A stretch of DNA of 64,000 nt from Myxococcales bacterium. Its GTDB lineage: Bacteria; Myxococcota_A; Polyangia; Polyangiales; Polyangiaceae. Positions 18,304 through 27,820 of the stretch are shown here, piece by piece. The notes under the pieces are model-generated. The model did no database searches, was not told where the DNA came from, and saw only the letters and a program-made list of their open reading frames with translations. The DNA is taken from the NCBI GenBank assembly GCA_016706225.1, contig JADJKB010000003.1, forward strand, positions 620,001-684,000. Reading direction: 5' to 3'. Position numbers and translations under genes: made by a program. Each line of letters begins with the position of its first letter. The first letter of the stretch is position 1.

Positions 18304-19073
18304 CGACGCTCGGTCACGCCCTGCTGGCGCTGGGCTTACTGCTGTCGTGGACGAACTCGTCGCTCCATGTGCTGCTCGCTGATCGCCCGCTCTACGCCGG
18401 CTCTACGCGCATGTTCCGGGGGCCGGTGCCGAGGCGCCGCCTGCTCGCGGTCTCGACGGCGTCGTTGGGGTTCGCGGGGCTCGTGGCTTTGTTCCTGAGC
18501 CAGGTGCAGCCGGAGTCCGCAGCCGGCGCAATTCTGCTCGCCCTCGCGCTGATTCGCCGGGTCGAGATCGCGCAGTGGCACGAGGACATCGTGGTGCGAC
18601 TCGGCAAGTACCTGCCGGCGGGCGCGTGCCTTGCGGCCTGGCTGGTCGCCGATCTCACGCTGGCCGTGAGCGGGACCCCGTTCGGCGAGGCTCGACAGCT
18701 GGCGTGGAACGCGGCCTGCGGGGTGATGGCGGGCGCCCACGTGCTCGCGGCGTTCACCAAGCTGCGCCTGTCCGGGCTTGCCTGGATGCGCGCCGATCGC
18801 CAGGCGCTTCTGATCGCGGAGCGAGCGTTCGCTGGACCGCGCATCCTGCGCGCGCTGCGGCTAGCCGTCGTCCGCTCGCGGACCGTCAGCCTCGCCGCGG
18901 GGGTATTCGGCCTGGTGACGGAGGCGCTCGCCATCTTTTTCATCTTCCCCGGAGCGCGCCTGCCGGTCCTCACGGCGGTCATCGCGCTCCACCTCGGCTT
19001 CATGCTGCTGCTCGGTTACTTCGAGATCGAGTGGATCGTCGTGCTGGTGGCAGTCGTGCTCCTGGCAGCGTGA
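18300..19073 (+). CDS. Multi-span membrane protein, HTTM-like
   Basis: About 257 residues with seven or eight hydrophobic segments. The segment WNAACGVMAGAHVLAAFTKL followed by SGLAWM resembles the HTTM (vitamin K-dependent carboxylase-like) membrane fold. The start is inferred to be TTG at 18300, overlapping the preceding TGA; an upstream ATG at 18132 would lie wholly inside the previous gene. Some HTTM proteins modify or process peptides, but the catalytic Lys of true gamma-carboxylases cannot be confirmed here. It is separated by only 7 bp from the rSAM gene at 19081. Confidence 0.65.
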   Translation: MTTLGHALLALGLLLSWTNSSLHVLLADRPLYAGSTRMFRGPVPRRRLLAVSTASLGFAGLVALFLSQVQPESAAGAILLALALIRRVEIAQWHEDIVVRLGKYLPAGACLAAWLVADLTLAVSGTPFGEARQLAWNAACGVMAGAHVLAAFTKLRLSGLAWMRADRQALLIAERAFAGPRILRALRLAVVRSRTVSLAAGVFGLVTEALAIFFIFPGARLPVLTAVIALHLGFMLLLGYFEIEWIVVLVAVVLLAA

Positions 19074-19080
19074 CCACGAT

Positions 19081-20145
19081 TTGACGGCACCCCGCTCTTC
19101 CGGGAAACTCGAGCGTGTGATCGAAGCCGCGAGAGCTCGGCCGCTCGGTGTGCCAACCAAGAAGCCGGGGCCGGACAAGGATCCGAGCCTCACTCGCACC
19201 CTCGGCATGCTCTTCGTCACGCGCCGCTGCAACATCGACTGCAGCTACTGCCACATGGCCCACGACGGCATCGAGGACACCCCGCTGCCGACCCTGAAGC
19301 GGGGCATCGATCTCCTGCTCGGCTGCTCGAACGGCACGCTATTTCACTGGTTCGGCGGCGAGCCGCTCTTGCGCATGGATCTCGTCAAGGCAGGCGTCGC
19401 GCACATCGAAGCAACCAAACCCGACGAGCATCGCGTCGAGCACCTGATCACCACGAACGGGATCCTGCTCCACAAACACCTCGATTGGCTCCGCGAGCAC
19501 GGCTTTCGTTTCATGCTCTCCGTCGACGGGAGCTTCGAGTCCCAGCACACCTTTCGCAAATCCCTCGGGGACGAGCGCGCCATCTACGAGCGCATTTTTG
19601 CCACCATGGAGCTGCTCGGGCGGGAGGGCGTCGGATATTTCTGCAACATGGTCGTCAGTCCCGAGAGCGTCGACCGTGCCTTCGACAACGTCGCGTACCT
19701 GAAGAGCCGCGGCGTACCGCGAGTGCAACTCGCCTACGAGCTCGGCGCCAATTGGGAGCACGACACACGAGCGAGCTACATCCGCGGGCTCGAGGCGGCC
19801 ATTCGAACCTTTCACGGCAAGGACGGTTTCCAGATCCAGAACAGCCCGTATTCGGAGCCGGTGCTCGGCAACCCGTTCTTCGTCATCGACTGCAACGGCG
19901 ACATGTTTCAAGGCTGCGCCGTCGTGCTCGAGAAAACCTTGCCCACGTTCAATGACGTGGCCCGTCTGGGTCACATTTCGGCGGTCGACACGCTGGTGGG
20001 CCGACAGCGTGAGCGCCTGGCCCAGGTCACGTACTTCCTCAAACACACGCGCCCCAATGCCGCTGACTACGTGCGCCTCCGCAGCAACATGCAGCTCGGG
20101 TATCAGGTGCGGCGCTCGCTGCTGGCGCTCGGCCACAACGTCTAG
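19081..20145 (+). CDS. Radical SAM enzyme with Cys-poor SPASM-like C-terminus
   Basis: A 354-residue rSAM enzyme. The 4Fe-4S motif CNIDCSYC (C50, C54, C57) would bind the cluster that cleaves SAM to the 5'-deoxyadenosyl radical, and GGEP follows at FGGEPLL. The C-terminal strand IDCNGDMFQGCAVV occupies the place where SPASM enzymes carry Cys ligands, with only two Cys present. VQLAYELGANW (about 219-229) is shared in form with the enzymes at 39379, 41939 and 55303. The start is TTG at 19081, 7 bp after the HTTM-like gene. Family precedent: peptide maturases; the substrate is unknown. Confidence 0.9.
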   Translation: MTAPRSSGKLERVIEAARARPLGVPTKKPGPDKDPSLTRTLGMLFVTRRCNIDCSYCHMAHDGIEDTPLPTLKRGIDLLLGCSNGTLFHWFGGEPLLRMDLVKAGVAHIEATKPDEHRVEHLITTNGILLHKHLDWLREHGFRFMLSVDGSFESQHTFRKSLGDERAIYERIFATMELLGREGVGYFCNMVVSPESVDRAFDNVAYLKSRGVPRVQLAYELGANWEHDTRASYIRGLEAAIRTFHGKDGFQIQNSPYSEPVLGNPFFVIDCNGDMFQGCAVVLEKTLPTFNDVARLGHISAVDTLVGRQRERLAQVTYFLKHTRPNAADYVRLRSNMQLGYQVRRSLLALGHNV

Positions 20146-20254
20146 GGCAAGCGCTCGTCGCGCGGGTTTCTCGAGCGCGGCGCGGGCTCTCACTTGCCGG
20201 ACGGTTTGACCGTCGCCACCCGCGAGCAGATACTCGGAGCACAGGAAAAGGCGA

Positions 20255-21364
20255 ATGCTCTCGAACGCAGGCGGGGCGCTGCTCGGCGCGCGCGGGCTGG
20301 CAAAGCCCGAAGATCTCTCTTGTGCCATCACGGTCAAAGAGATCTGCGTGATGCTGAACTTTGCCTGCAACATCCGCTGTCCGCTGTGTCCCTTCTGGGG
20401 CACGACGGGGGTGTCCCACGCCGGCGGGGACAAACGCTGGCACGCACCGTTCGACTCCGCGTCCATGCGCCGGTTCCTCGACGGGATGCGCGCTTTTGGC
20501 GCCCGGCGGGTGAACGTCTCGGGGGGTGAGCCGCTGGTCAGCCGGGAGTGGTCCAGCGTCGCGGCTCTGGCAAAAGAGCTCGACTACCGCGTCATGCTCA
20601 CGACCAACGGCAGCTTCCTCGCCCGGGAGATGCCCGCCGTCATCGAGCACGTCGACGTCCTGCAGCTCTCGTTCACGGATCCAGAGGAGTGGCGGCGCGG
20701 CCTGCGTGCCCCGGATTGGGTCTCCGAGCTCAGTCGCCTGTTTGCGGAGCTCAAAGCGGCGGACATCGAGATCCAGGTCAACTTCGCCATCTCCGACGCC
20801 GCCTTCCCGGAGATCGAGACGATCGCCGACGCGGTCCTGGGGCTGGCCGTGCCCGTCGACACGTTTCGCTTCGTACACCCCATGTTCCTCGCACCCGAAG
20901 TGCTCGCAGCGCACCAGGCCGATCTGTCCGAGTTCGATACCGATGGCCACTTCTGGAGTGGCTTTGGCACCGTGCCCGTGCAAGTCGATCCTGAAGAGCT
21001 GCTCCGGATCTTTCACCGAGTGCTGGAGCGTCATCCGGGTCGGGTCGGGTTCTTCCCGGAGATCGACGCTGACGAAGTCGCCGCGTACTACCGCGATCCG
21101 ACGTACCTGCCGGCGCCATTTCGCGACTTCTGCGCGGCGCCGTGGACGCAGGTGAACCTGATCCCGAACGGCGATGTCTGGGTTTGCTACGATCTTCGCC
21201 TGGGCAACATCCACACCGACGACGCCGCGAGCATCTGGAACGGCAGCGTGGCTCGCCGCCTCCGCGAGCGCATCCTCGCGCGTGGGCTGTTCGGCGGCTG
21301 TCGCGGGTGTTTCAACAAATACTCGGCGGTCGAAAAGGGCACCGCCCGGGGGCCGCGCCCGTGA
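20255..21364 (+). CDS. Radical SAM/SPASM enzyme
   Basis: A 369-residue rSAM protein with cluster motif CNIRCPLC (C38, C42, C45) and GGEP at VSGGEPLV. The C-terminal SPASM-like region contains FCAAPW, VCYD and GGCRGC, enough Cys for one auxiliary cluster. It lies in tandem with the enzyme at 19081 and overlaps the next gene by four bases (GTGA). ATG at 20255 is used; the preceding 108 bp contain a TTG-initiated open frame (20194) in another phase with a plausible helical N-terminus, so the true start could differ. SPASM enzymes typically act on peptides. Confidence 0.88.
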   Translation: MLSNAGGALLGARGLAKPEDLSCAITVKEICVMLNFACNIRCPLCPFWGTTGVSHAGGDKRWHAPFDSASMRRFLDGMRAFGARRVNVSGGEPLVSREWSSVAALAKELDYRVMLTTNGSFLAREMPAVIEHVDVLQLSFTDPEEWRRGLRAPDWVSELSRLFAELKAADIEIQVNFAISDAAFPEIETIADAVLGLAVPVDTFRFVHPMFLAPEVLAAHQADLSEFDTDGHFWSGFGTVPVQVDPEELLRIFHRVLERHPGRVGFFPEIDADEVAAYYRDPTYLPAPFRDFCAAPWTQVNLIPNGDVWVCYDLRLGNIHTDDAASIWNGSVARRLRERILARGLFGGCRGCFNKYSAVEKGTARGPRP

Positions 21365-23580
21365 AGATCGTGCTCGTCGCCCCGCCCACGCCGAACCCGT
21401 CGCCGAGTTATTTCGGTCCACCCATGGGCCTCGCGTTGCTCGGCGCCCTGCTCGAGCGGGAAGGCCACCAGGTCAAGGGTTACGATTGGGACCGCTCCAC
21501 CCTGGAGGCCATGCTGGACGACGTGCCGCGCCTGCTCGAGGAAGACCGGCCGGAGCTGCTCGGGATCTCGTGTCTGTCCATCACCCGGGGTCAGAGTTTT
21601 GCGCTCGCTCGCCGCGTGAAAGAGCTCGCGCCAACGTTGCCCATCATCTTCGGCGGTCCCTACCCAACCATCGAACCGAACGAGATCCTCGAGCGCACAC
21701 CGGCTGACTTCGTCTGCATCGGCGACGGAGAAGAGACCTTGCCTGAGCTCGTGCGCGCCCTCGCAGCCGGCGGCGACGTCGCCCAGGTTCCGGGACTGTG
21801 TCTGCGCAGCAAGACCGGCATCACCCGTACCGCGCCCCGCCCTGATTTCACCGAGCTCGATCAGCTCCCGTATCCGAACCTCGATCTGTTCGGCGTCGCG
21901 GAAGAGCTGAGGAAATATCGCCGGGGCGACGCCGCCGAGCGGGACGCGGGCTTGTTCGCCAAGGGCAAGGGCCCCTACCTCGCGCGCTCCGCGCTGATGG
22001 TGCTCGGCTCCCGCGGGTGTGTGTGGCGCTGCGATTTCTGCCCGATGTCGAAGTTCAAAGGGCGAACACGCATGCACTCGCCCGCGTACATCGCCAACTA
22101 CATCGAGCACCTGGTCGAGCGCTACGGACACCGGGACTTCGTCTTCGGCGACAACACCCTGACCTGGCTGCGCCCGCACTCGGTCGAGCTGTTTGGGCTC
22201 ATGATCGAGAAGCAGCTGGGCATCGAGTGGATCTGCATGACGCGGGCCGACCGTGTGGACCCCGAGCTCCTGGACCTGATGCATGCCGCCGGCTGCCGGG
22301 AGATCAGCTTCGGAATCGAGAGCGGCGCGGCGGCCGTGCACCAGGCGATGAAGAAGAAGCTCAAGCTGGGCAGCGTCGTGCAGGCCTTCCACGACACGCA
22401 CGCCGCAGGCATCAACAGCACGTGTATGTTGATGATCGGCAACCGGGGTGAGACGCGAGACAGCCTGCGGGAGACGACCGGCCTGGTGCGGGACACCGAC
22501 GCCGATCGGATCCTGATCTGGACGACCCGCCTGTATCCAGGGACCGTGCTCCACGATGTCGCGGTCGAGCAAGGTGTGCTGGGCGCCGACTACTACGCGG
22601 ATGAAATGGCGCCGGCACCCTTCTACACCGGAGAGAACTCCGCGGCGGAGCTCACGCGCATGGAGAAGATGCTCCAGCACCGCACGCTCTGGGTCGACGT
22701 CGGGCCGGAGATCCCGCTCGAGACCCTCGATCGAAACCTGCGGCTCTCGACCTGGCGCGCCGAGGCCGGCACTGTGCTGGGCGGAGCGGCGGGCGAGCCC
22801 TTCGAACGCCCGGACTTCTTCGAGCTGCTCGAACGCTCGAAGCGCTGGGACACGAAGCGTGTCCTGGTGCAGACCCATGCCCGACGTCTGGCTGACCGGG
22901 CTTTTTTCCGGAAAGCCCAGCAAGCCAACGCGATCCGCGGCCTCGTGGTGCCGCTGTGGTCGCTCAGCGACGCACACCACGACGCCCGCGTCGCGTCCCC
23001 AGGCGCGTTACTCGAGACTCGCAAGGGCCTGTTGCGCTGGACCCGCGACGGCGGCATGGCGCTGGCCTTCGCACTGCTCGACAAGTTCAACGTCGCGACG
23101 GTTCGGGCCTGGATCCGCTGGCTCGCCGAACATCGCGTGACGGAGGTGTGCCTGGTCTACGGGCAAACTCCCGCCGGATGGCAGCGAGTCCCGGCGGGGG
23201 AGCTGCCGAGCCTGAGCGAAGCCAGCGACGCGATGTTCGCCGCTGCCGAGGAGGCTCGCGACGTTTCGCTCGAGCTCTCGGTGTCCGGTCTACCGCGGTG
23301 CCTGTTGCCGGCGGACCTCGAGCTCTTCGAGCAGTGTCGCCCGTTCGACGAATGGGTACACGCCGACGGAGAGCCCGAGAACCTCTCTCGCGCCCGCCGC
23401 AACGACGCGAAACGCTTCGTGCCCGCGTGCGCCGGCTGCGCGTTCGAGGGCCAGTGTGAGGGGATCTGGCGAGAGGTCGACGAGCGTGCCGCTGCCACGA
23501 GCGTGCGACCCAGCGCCAACCCGCTCGCCCCGGGAAAGAGTGGCAGCCAGCCCGTCGAGCTGCGACGCCGGACGGCGTGA
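21361..23580 (+). CDS. B12-binding-type radical SAM protein with extra C-terminal rSAM-like region
   Basis: A 739-residue protein. Residues 1-150 form a Rossmann-like cobalamin-binding domain (KIVLVAPPTPNPSP start, GGPYPT). The rSAM domain has CVWRCDFC (C220, C224, C227). The last 280 residues look like a second rSAM-type barrel without a cluster motif, ending in the CAGCAFEGQCEGI Cys group seen at the end of stand-alone rSAM proteins here (44439, 62545). The start is GTG at 21361, overlapping the previous TGA. B12-type rSAM enzymes often methylate unactivated carbons; this one lacks the DxHxxG motif of corrinoid-ligating relatives, so B12 may not be axially ligated. Confidence 0.87.
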   Translation: MKIVLVAPPTPNPSPSYFGPPMGLALLGALLEREGHQVKGYDWDRSTLEAMLDDVPRLLEEDRPELLGISCLSITRGQSFALARRVKELAPTLPIIFGGPYPTIEPNEILERTPADFVCIGDGEETLPELVRALAAGGDVAQVPGLCLRSKTGITRTAPRPDFTELDQLPYPNLDLFGVAEELRKYRRGDAAERDAGLFAKGKGPYLARSALMVLGSRGCVWRCDFCPMSKFKGRTRMHSPAYIANYIEHLVERYGHRDFVFGDNTLTWLRPHSVELFGLMIEKQLGIEWICMTRADRVDPELLDLMHAAGCREISFGIESGAAAVHQAMKKKLKLGSVVQAFHDTHAAGINSTCMLMIGNRGETRDSLRETTGLVRDTDADRILIWTTRLYPGTVLHDVAVEQGVLGADYYADEMAPAPFYTGENSAAELTRMEKMLQHRTLWVDVGPEIPLETLDRNLRLSTWRAEAGTVLGGAAGEPFERPDFFELLERSKRWDTKRVLVQTHARRLADRAFFRKAQQANAIRGLVVPLWSLSDAHHDARVASPGALLETRKGLLRWTRDGGMALAFALLDKFNVATVRAWIRWLAEHRVTEVCLVYGQTPAGWQRVPAGELPSLSEASDAMFAAAEEARDVSLELSVSGLPRCLLPADLELFEQCRPFDEWVHADGEPENLSRARRNDAKRFVPACAGCAFEGQCEGIWREVDERAAATSVRPSANPLAPGKSGSQPVELRRRTA

Positions 23581-23583
23581 GCT

Positions 23584-25728
23584 TCAGCGCGAGCCCGGTT
23601 CGGGCGTGACCCCGACGCGGCCCACCTCGACCGGCACTCCCGAGAACGCAGCCGCTCCCGTCAGCGCGTCGAGGCGCTCGGGATCGGTGAGATCGTTGAT
23701 GCTCACCCCCGCGTGGCGTTCAGCCACTCCGAGGGCGGTTCCGGGATGATCGTGGCCGAAACCGTGGGGAATACTGACCACACCGAGCATCACCTCGTCC
23801 GATACTTCGACCGGCAGCTCGACAGCTCCGACCCGAGATTGAACGCGCACCGAGTCACCGGCCGCGATCCCACGCGTCCGAGCGTCCTCCGGGTGCATCA
23901 GCAGGGTGCATCGCTCCTTCCCGGTCATCAGGCTCGGCACGTTGTGCATCCACGAGTTGCAGCCGCGGAGCTGCCGGCGGCCAATCAACGAGAGGGTGGC
24001 GCCCTTCGCGGGCTCCGCCCGCGCCACTTCGCTGAGCGCCGTGAGGAAGATCCTGGGCGCAGCCTCGATCCGACGATCTTTCGTCTTGATGGCATCCGGG
24101 AAGCGCGGCACGAGCGGGCCGAGATCGACTCCGTGCGGCTCGGCCCGCAGCCGCGCGAGGCTCAGCCCGCCCAGGCCTTTCCGAAGCCCATAGGGTCCGG
24201 CGCGCAGCCCGAGATCGAGCAGGCCGGCCGGACCGAGTTTCTCCAGAGCCCGCGCCCCCAAGCTGCCGGCGAGGGACCTCCCGCGCAAGAGACGCTCAGT
24301 CAGGCCGGAGAGGATCTCGTGGTCGTGGCGCGAGTCGTCAGGTTTGGGAAATACCGGTGGTGAATACTTGGCGAAGTTGCGCACCGAGAGCGCGTAGAAC
24401 GCCGCGTCGTAGTGCTCGTGCTCCAGTGGGCCCGTTGGCGGCAGGATCAGATCCGCGTGCCGGGTGGTCTCGTTTCGATACAGGTCGATGGCAACGAAGA
24501 AGTCCAGGTGCTCGAGGGCCCGCCCGAGGCGCCGTCCGTCCGGGGTCGAGAGCACGGGATTGCCCGCGTAGGTGACGAGCGCGCGGATCTGTCCGTCGCC
24601 GGGCGTCTCGATCTCCTCCGACAGCGCTGCGACCGGCAGCTCACCGGCAAACTCTGGCAAACCGCGGACGCGCGAGCGCCAGACTCCCAGATGCCCAGGG
24701 GTTCCCACGCGGAAGACATCGAGCGCCGGCGTCGTGAACATCGCGCCGCCCGCTCGGTCCAGGTTACCCGTCACCAGATTCAGGAGCTGCGTCAGCCACT
24801 GACACAGGCCTCCATGCTCCTGCGTCGACGCACCCATGCGTGAATGCACGGCCGCGCTCGGGGCCTCCGCGATAGACCGCGCCAGGGCACGAACGTCGTC
24901 GGCCTTTATTCCCGTGTGAAGCTCGGCGCGCTCCGGTGAGAAGTCGGCGACAGCCCGCATGGCCTCCGCGAGCCCATCCGTGTGCTGTCCGAGGCGCCCG
25001 ATGCGCTCGAGCTTCTCCGAGAAGATCACCTGGAGCAGCGCCGCCAACAGATACACGTCGGTGCCGGGACGAATGAAATGATGCCGATCTGCCAGCGCCG
25101 CCGTTTCCGTGCGGCGCGGGTCGACCAAGACGAGCTTGCCGCCACGCGCCCGCAAGGCCAGCAAGCGATTCTTTACGTCCGGCACCGTCATCAACGAGCC
25201 GTTGGAAGCGAGGGGGTTGCTGCCGATCAGCACGAACAGGTCGGTGCGGTCGATGTCCGGCACCGGCAAAAGCAGCTGATGGCCAAACATGCCCCAGGCA
25301 GCGACGTGATGTGCGAGCTGATCCACCGACGTGGCGGAGAAGCGGTTCCGGGTCCCGAGTGCCTTCAGGAAGGGTGGGCCAAACAGCAGCGCACCGAGAT
25401 TGTGAACGGTGGGGTTACCCAGGTAGACGGCGACTGCGCTCTTGCCGTGTTCGCGCTGCACTCGTTTCAGGCGCTCCGCTGCTTCGTCGAGCGCCTCGTC
25501 CCAACCCACCTCGTCCCAGCGGTCGCCGCTGCGGCGCAGCGGCCGGGTCAATCGATCCGGGTCGTGGTGCAGGTCACCGAGCGCGACCCCTTTCGGGCAG
25601 ATGTACCCACGGCTGAAGGGATCGCGCTCGTCGCCGCGGATCTTGGTGACCCGAACGCCATCGGTTTCGATGCGGAGCCCGCAGGTGGCCTCGCACAGCG
25701 GACAGACCCTGAGGTGAACGTTGGACAC
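23584..25728 (-). CDS. Molybdopterin-dependent oxidoreductase
   Basis: A 714-residue enzyme of the DMSO reductase/formate dehydrogenase superfamily. The N-terminal 4Fe-4S site is CPLCEATC with the fourth Cys in ICPKG (about residue 41). Mo-bis-MGD binding segments follow (LIGSNPLASNG, ARGGKLVLVDPRRTETA, YAGNPV), and the C-terminal cap contains SIPHGFGHD. The group transfers electrons and oxygen to diverse small substrates, not identifiable here. No export signal is seen, so it is cytoplasmic. GTG at 25728 is the likely start; the frame extends upstream but would overlap the divergent TPR gene. It converges on the B12-rSAM gene with 3 bp between the stops. Confidence 0.9.
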   Translation of the reverse strand: MSNVHLRVCPLCEATCGLRIETDGVRVTKIRGDERDPFSRGYICPKGVALGDLHHDPDRLTRPLRRSGDRWDEVGWDEALDEAAERLKRVQREHGKSAVAVYLGNPTVHNLGALLFGPPFLKALGTRNRFSATSVDQLAHHVAAWGMFGHQLLLPVPDIDRTDLFVLIGSNPLASNGSLMTVPDVKNRLLALRARGGKLVLVDPRRTETAALADRHHFIRPGTDVYLLAALLQVIFSEKLERIGRLGQHTDGLAEAMRAVADFSPERAELHTGIKADDVRALARSIAEAPSAAVHSRMGASTQEHGGLCQWLTQLLNLVTGNLDRAGGAMFTTPALDVFRVGTPGHLGVWRSRVRGLPEFAGELPVAALSEEIETPGDGQIRALVTYAGNPVLSTPDGRRLGRALEHLDFFVAIDLYRNETTRHADLILPPTGPLEHEHYDAAFYALSVRNFAKYSPPVFPKPDDSRHDHEILSGLTERLLRGRSLAGSLGARALEKLGPAGLLDLGLRAGPYGLRKGLGGLSLARLRAEPHGVDLGPLVPRFPDAIKTKDRRIEAAPRIFLTALSEVARAEPAKGATLSLIGRRQLRGCNSWMHNVPSLMTGKERCTLLMHPEDARTRGIAAGDSVRVQSRVGAVELPVEVSDEVMLGVVSIPHGFGHDHPGTALGVAERHAGVSINDLTDPERLDALTGAAAFSGVPVEVGRVGVTPEPGSR

Positions 25729-25863
25729 GACCCGGAGCGAACACGGCCGGACAACCGCCGCAAGCGCAGCGCCCGGGCCCCCACCATTTTGCCAGTCCCG
25801 AGCGGACGCTGCTGGCTCACGGTTCCCTCGGCGCGCCGCGCGGTTATCCTGAGCGGAGCGCGC

Positions 25864-27105
25864 ATGGCTGACGAGGAGTACTCCGAGAAGAACGCGCTGC
25901 TCGTCGCTCAGCTGGAGGCGGCCCGGCTGGAAGGGCAGCCGAAGGAAGAGCTCGTCGAGCTCGTGCGAGAGCTGCTCGAGCTGCGCCTGACCAAGGACGA
26001 TGCCGACGAGACCACCGCAGCGCTGCGCGAGCTCGAAGACCTCATCGGGCGTGACGATCCTGGCGACGGGGTGTTGCTGGAGTACTACGCGGCTCGCGCG
26101 GCGCTGGCTCGAGACGATGCCGCCGCCGCACTGGAGCACGCGGAGCGGGCGACGAAGCTCGCCGAGGAGCACGAGCTCGACGAGGACTTACCCCACGCAC
26201 TCGACGAGCTTGCGGAGTCGCTCGAGGCGCTCGGGCGAACTGAAGACGCCCAACGCGAGCGCCTCCGCGCAGCCGACTCGTTCGAGGCCGCCGGGCTGCC
26301 GACGCGGGCAGGTTTTTCTTACCTGCGTGCGGCTCGCTCTGCGGTCAAGCGTGCGGAGCCGCGCGAGGCTCGCTCGCTGTTTCGGCGCGCCGTTACCGCC
26401 GCCGAGCAGGGCGAGGATGATGGCGCGACCTCGATCATCCTCCACTCGGTTGGTCTCTGGCACGCCGAGCGCAACGAATACCTGCCCGCGCGTCACGCCT
26501 TCGAGCGAGCCCTCGAGCTGGCTCGGCGAGTCGAGCACGAGTTGGGTCAGGCGCTGTGTCTGGAACAGCTGGCGTGGCTGGAGGTCGAGGCGTTCCACCA
26601 CCAGGCAGCGATCTCCATCGCCGACGAGGCGCTCGAGGCTGCGCTCGACGACTGGCAGCGCGCTCGGGCCCTCAATGCCCGCGCGAACGCCCGGCACCGC
26701 CTGCACGAACACCTGGCCGCGCGCGCCGATCTACTCGAGGCGGCCCGACTCTTCGAGCAAGCGGGCGAGCCCGAGTGGGGCAAAGACTGCCGCGACCGCG
26801 CCGCCGGCGACCGTTTGCTGCACTACCTGCACTACCTGCCGTCGTGGGTGTTCCGGCACAAGGACATGAGCTCCCGCGAAGCGTCGATGCGGCGGGAGTT
26901 CCAGCCCTTCTTGCTGTGGATTGTGGCGATGTCTTCCCTGTGGATGTTCGGATTCACGGCGCTCGCCTTCCGCTATCCACGAGGCACACTGCGGAAGGCA
27001 GTCGGATTCATCGCGACGTTACCAATCGGCTTCCTCGCATTCATCGCCGCCGTCGGAATCATCCAGCTGGCGCTCGGATATTGGCGCGCCAGGCGCGGCG
27101 AGTGA
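25864..27105 (+). CDS. TPR-repeat protein with C-terminal membrane anchor
   Basis: A 413-residue protein. Residues 1-320 are Ala/Leu/Glu-rich helical repeats of the tetratricopeptide type (for example DAAAALEHAERATKLAEEHE and YLPARHAFERALELARRVE). Two transmembrane helices follow near 350-410 and a basic tail ends the protein. TPR solenoids mediate protein-protein contacts, and here the scaffold would be held on the inner membrane. ATG at 25864 (136 bp from the divergent oxidoreductase start) was chosen because upstream codons read as antisense of that gene. No partner is indicated by the neighbours. Confidence 0.8.
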   Translation: MADEEYSEKNALLVAQLEAARLEGQPKEELVELVRELLELRLTKDDADETTAALRELEDLIGRDDPGDGVLLEYYAARAALARDDAAAALEHAERATKLAEEHELDEDLPHALDELAESLEALGRTEDAQRERLRAADSFEAAGLPTRAGFSYLRAARSAVKRAEPREARSLFRRAVTAAEQGEDDGATSIILHSVGLWHAERNEYLPARHAFERALELARRVEHELGQALCLEQLAWLEVEAFHHQAAISIADEALEAALDDWQRARALNARANARHRLHEHLAARADLLEAARLFEQAGEPEWGKDCRDRAAGDRLLHYLHYLPSWVFRHKDMSSREASMRREFQPFLLWIVAMSSLWMFGFTALAFRYPRGTLRKAVGFIATLPIGFLAFIAAVGIIQLALGYWRARRGE

Positions 27106-27223
27106 TTCGGGCGGCGTTCGGAGTGGACCGCGCCGAACCGCGCCACGCGAAGAACAGCCGCCTTCGCCCCGACCGTTCCCCCCATTCTGGACGCACCCAT
27201 CGGCTTGGTGGATCCTGCGCCAG

Positions 27224-27625
27224 GTGTACGTGTGCCCGCAGTGCGCGCGGGTTTACCCCAGGCCCGGGTGCTGCACCGACGACGGCGCGGCGCTGGAGTC
27301 GACCGCCGCGTCGCTTCGCGGCGAGAGCGGCTTCGGCGCTCTCGTTGGCCGGGTCGTCGGGAGCTACCGCGTCGAGCGCCTGATCGGACGCGGTGGGATG
27401 GGTGACGTGCATCTCGGAGTGCACCCCGAAATCGGCAGCCGTGTTGCGATCAAGGTGCTCGCTTCGACGCCATCGCGTACCTGTCGGCCGCGGAGCGCCA
27501 AGCTCGCGCGCAGTATCCGGACGCGCAGCTGATGACGCTGGTGGTGAAGAACGTCGGGCCGGATGGGTTGGCGGAGCTGTCGGCCGGCAACTCGGCTTCC
27601 TACATGTTTCGTTCCCCTGCTGCCT
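27224..27625 (+). pseudogene. Ser/Thr kinase remnant
   Basis: The 5' part reads a zinc ribbon (VCPQCARVYPRPGCCTDDG) and the start of a kinase domain (GRGGMGDVHLG, VAIKVL), then breaks at about 27462. After a frame change the sequence continues with a tail of the type YLSAAERQARAQYPDAQL and SASYMFRSP, a C-terminal domain style seen in Polyangia proteins. HRD, DFG and the whole C-lobe are missing, so a large internal deletion plus frameshift has destroyed the gene. GTG at 27224 was the likely original start. It is not expected to yield an active kinase. Confidence 0.75.
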
Positions 27626-27797
27626 CGCCCAAAGTTCGAGATCCCAGCTCGTCCGTGTTCGCAGAAGCGCTCGTTCCGCCGCTCCCGGCGTCTTTCGTGT
27701 CGCTGCCGCCGTCACTGCTCGACCCGCAGGCCGCTACGCTCGCGAGTAGCAACACCCCCACTGCCAACGCTGAAGGAGTCCCCATGCGGAGCAGCAT
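27600..27797 (-). CDS. Short lipoprotein, possibly truncated
   Basis: A 65-residue open frame with a near-perfect lipoprotein signal: basic start, ALAVGVLLLASVAAC lipobox (Cys about residue 24), then a Ser/Gly/Asp linker typical of Polyangia lipoproteins. It stops soon after the linker, so no folded domain is left. It overlaps the tail of the kinase remnant on the other strand for about 25 bp. This may be the 5' end of a lipoprotein gene cut by the same rearrangement, or a genuine short lipoprotein. ATG at 27785 is an alternative start. Confidence 0.5.
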   Translation of the reverse strand: MLLRMGTPSALAVGVLLLASVAACGSSSDGGSDTKDAGSGGTSASANTDELGSRTLGEAAGERNM

Positions 27798-27820
27798 AGC
27801 TCACTCGGGCGACCCGAGCG

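Noticed and set aside
24982..25863. Upstream extension of the TPR gene
   Set aside because: It is antisense to the molybdopterin oxidoreductase. Coding sense starts at ATG 25864.
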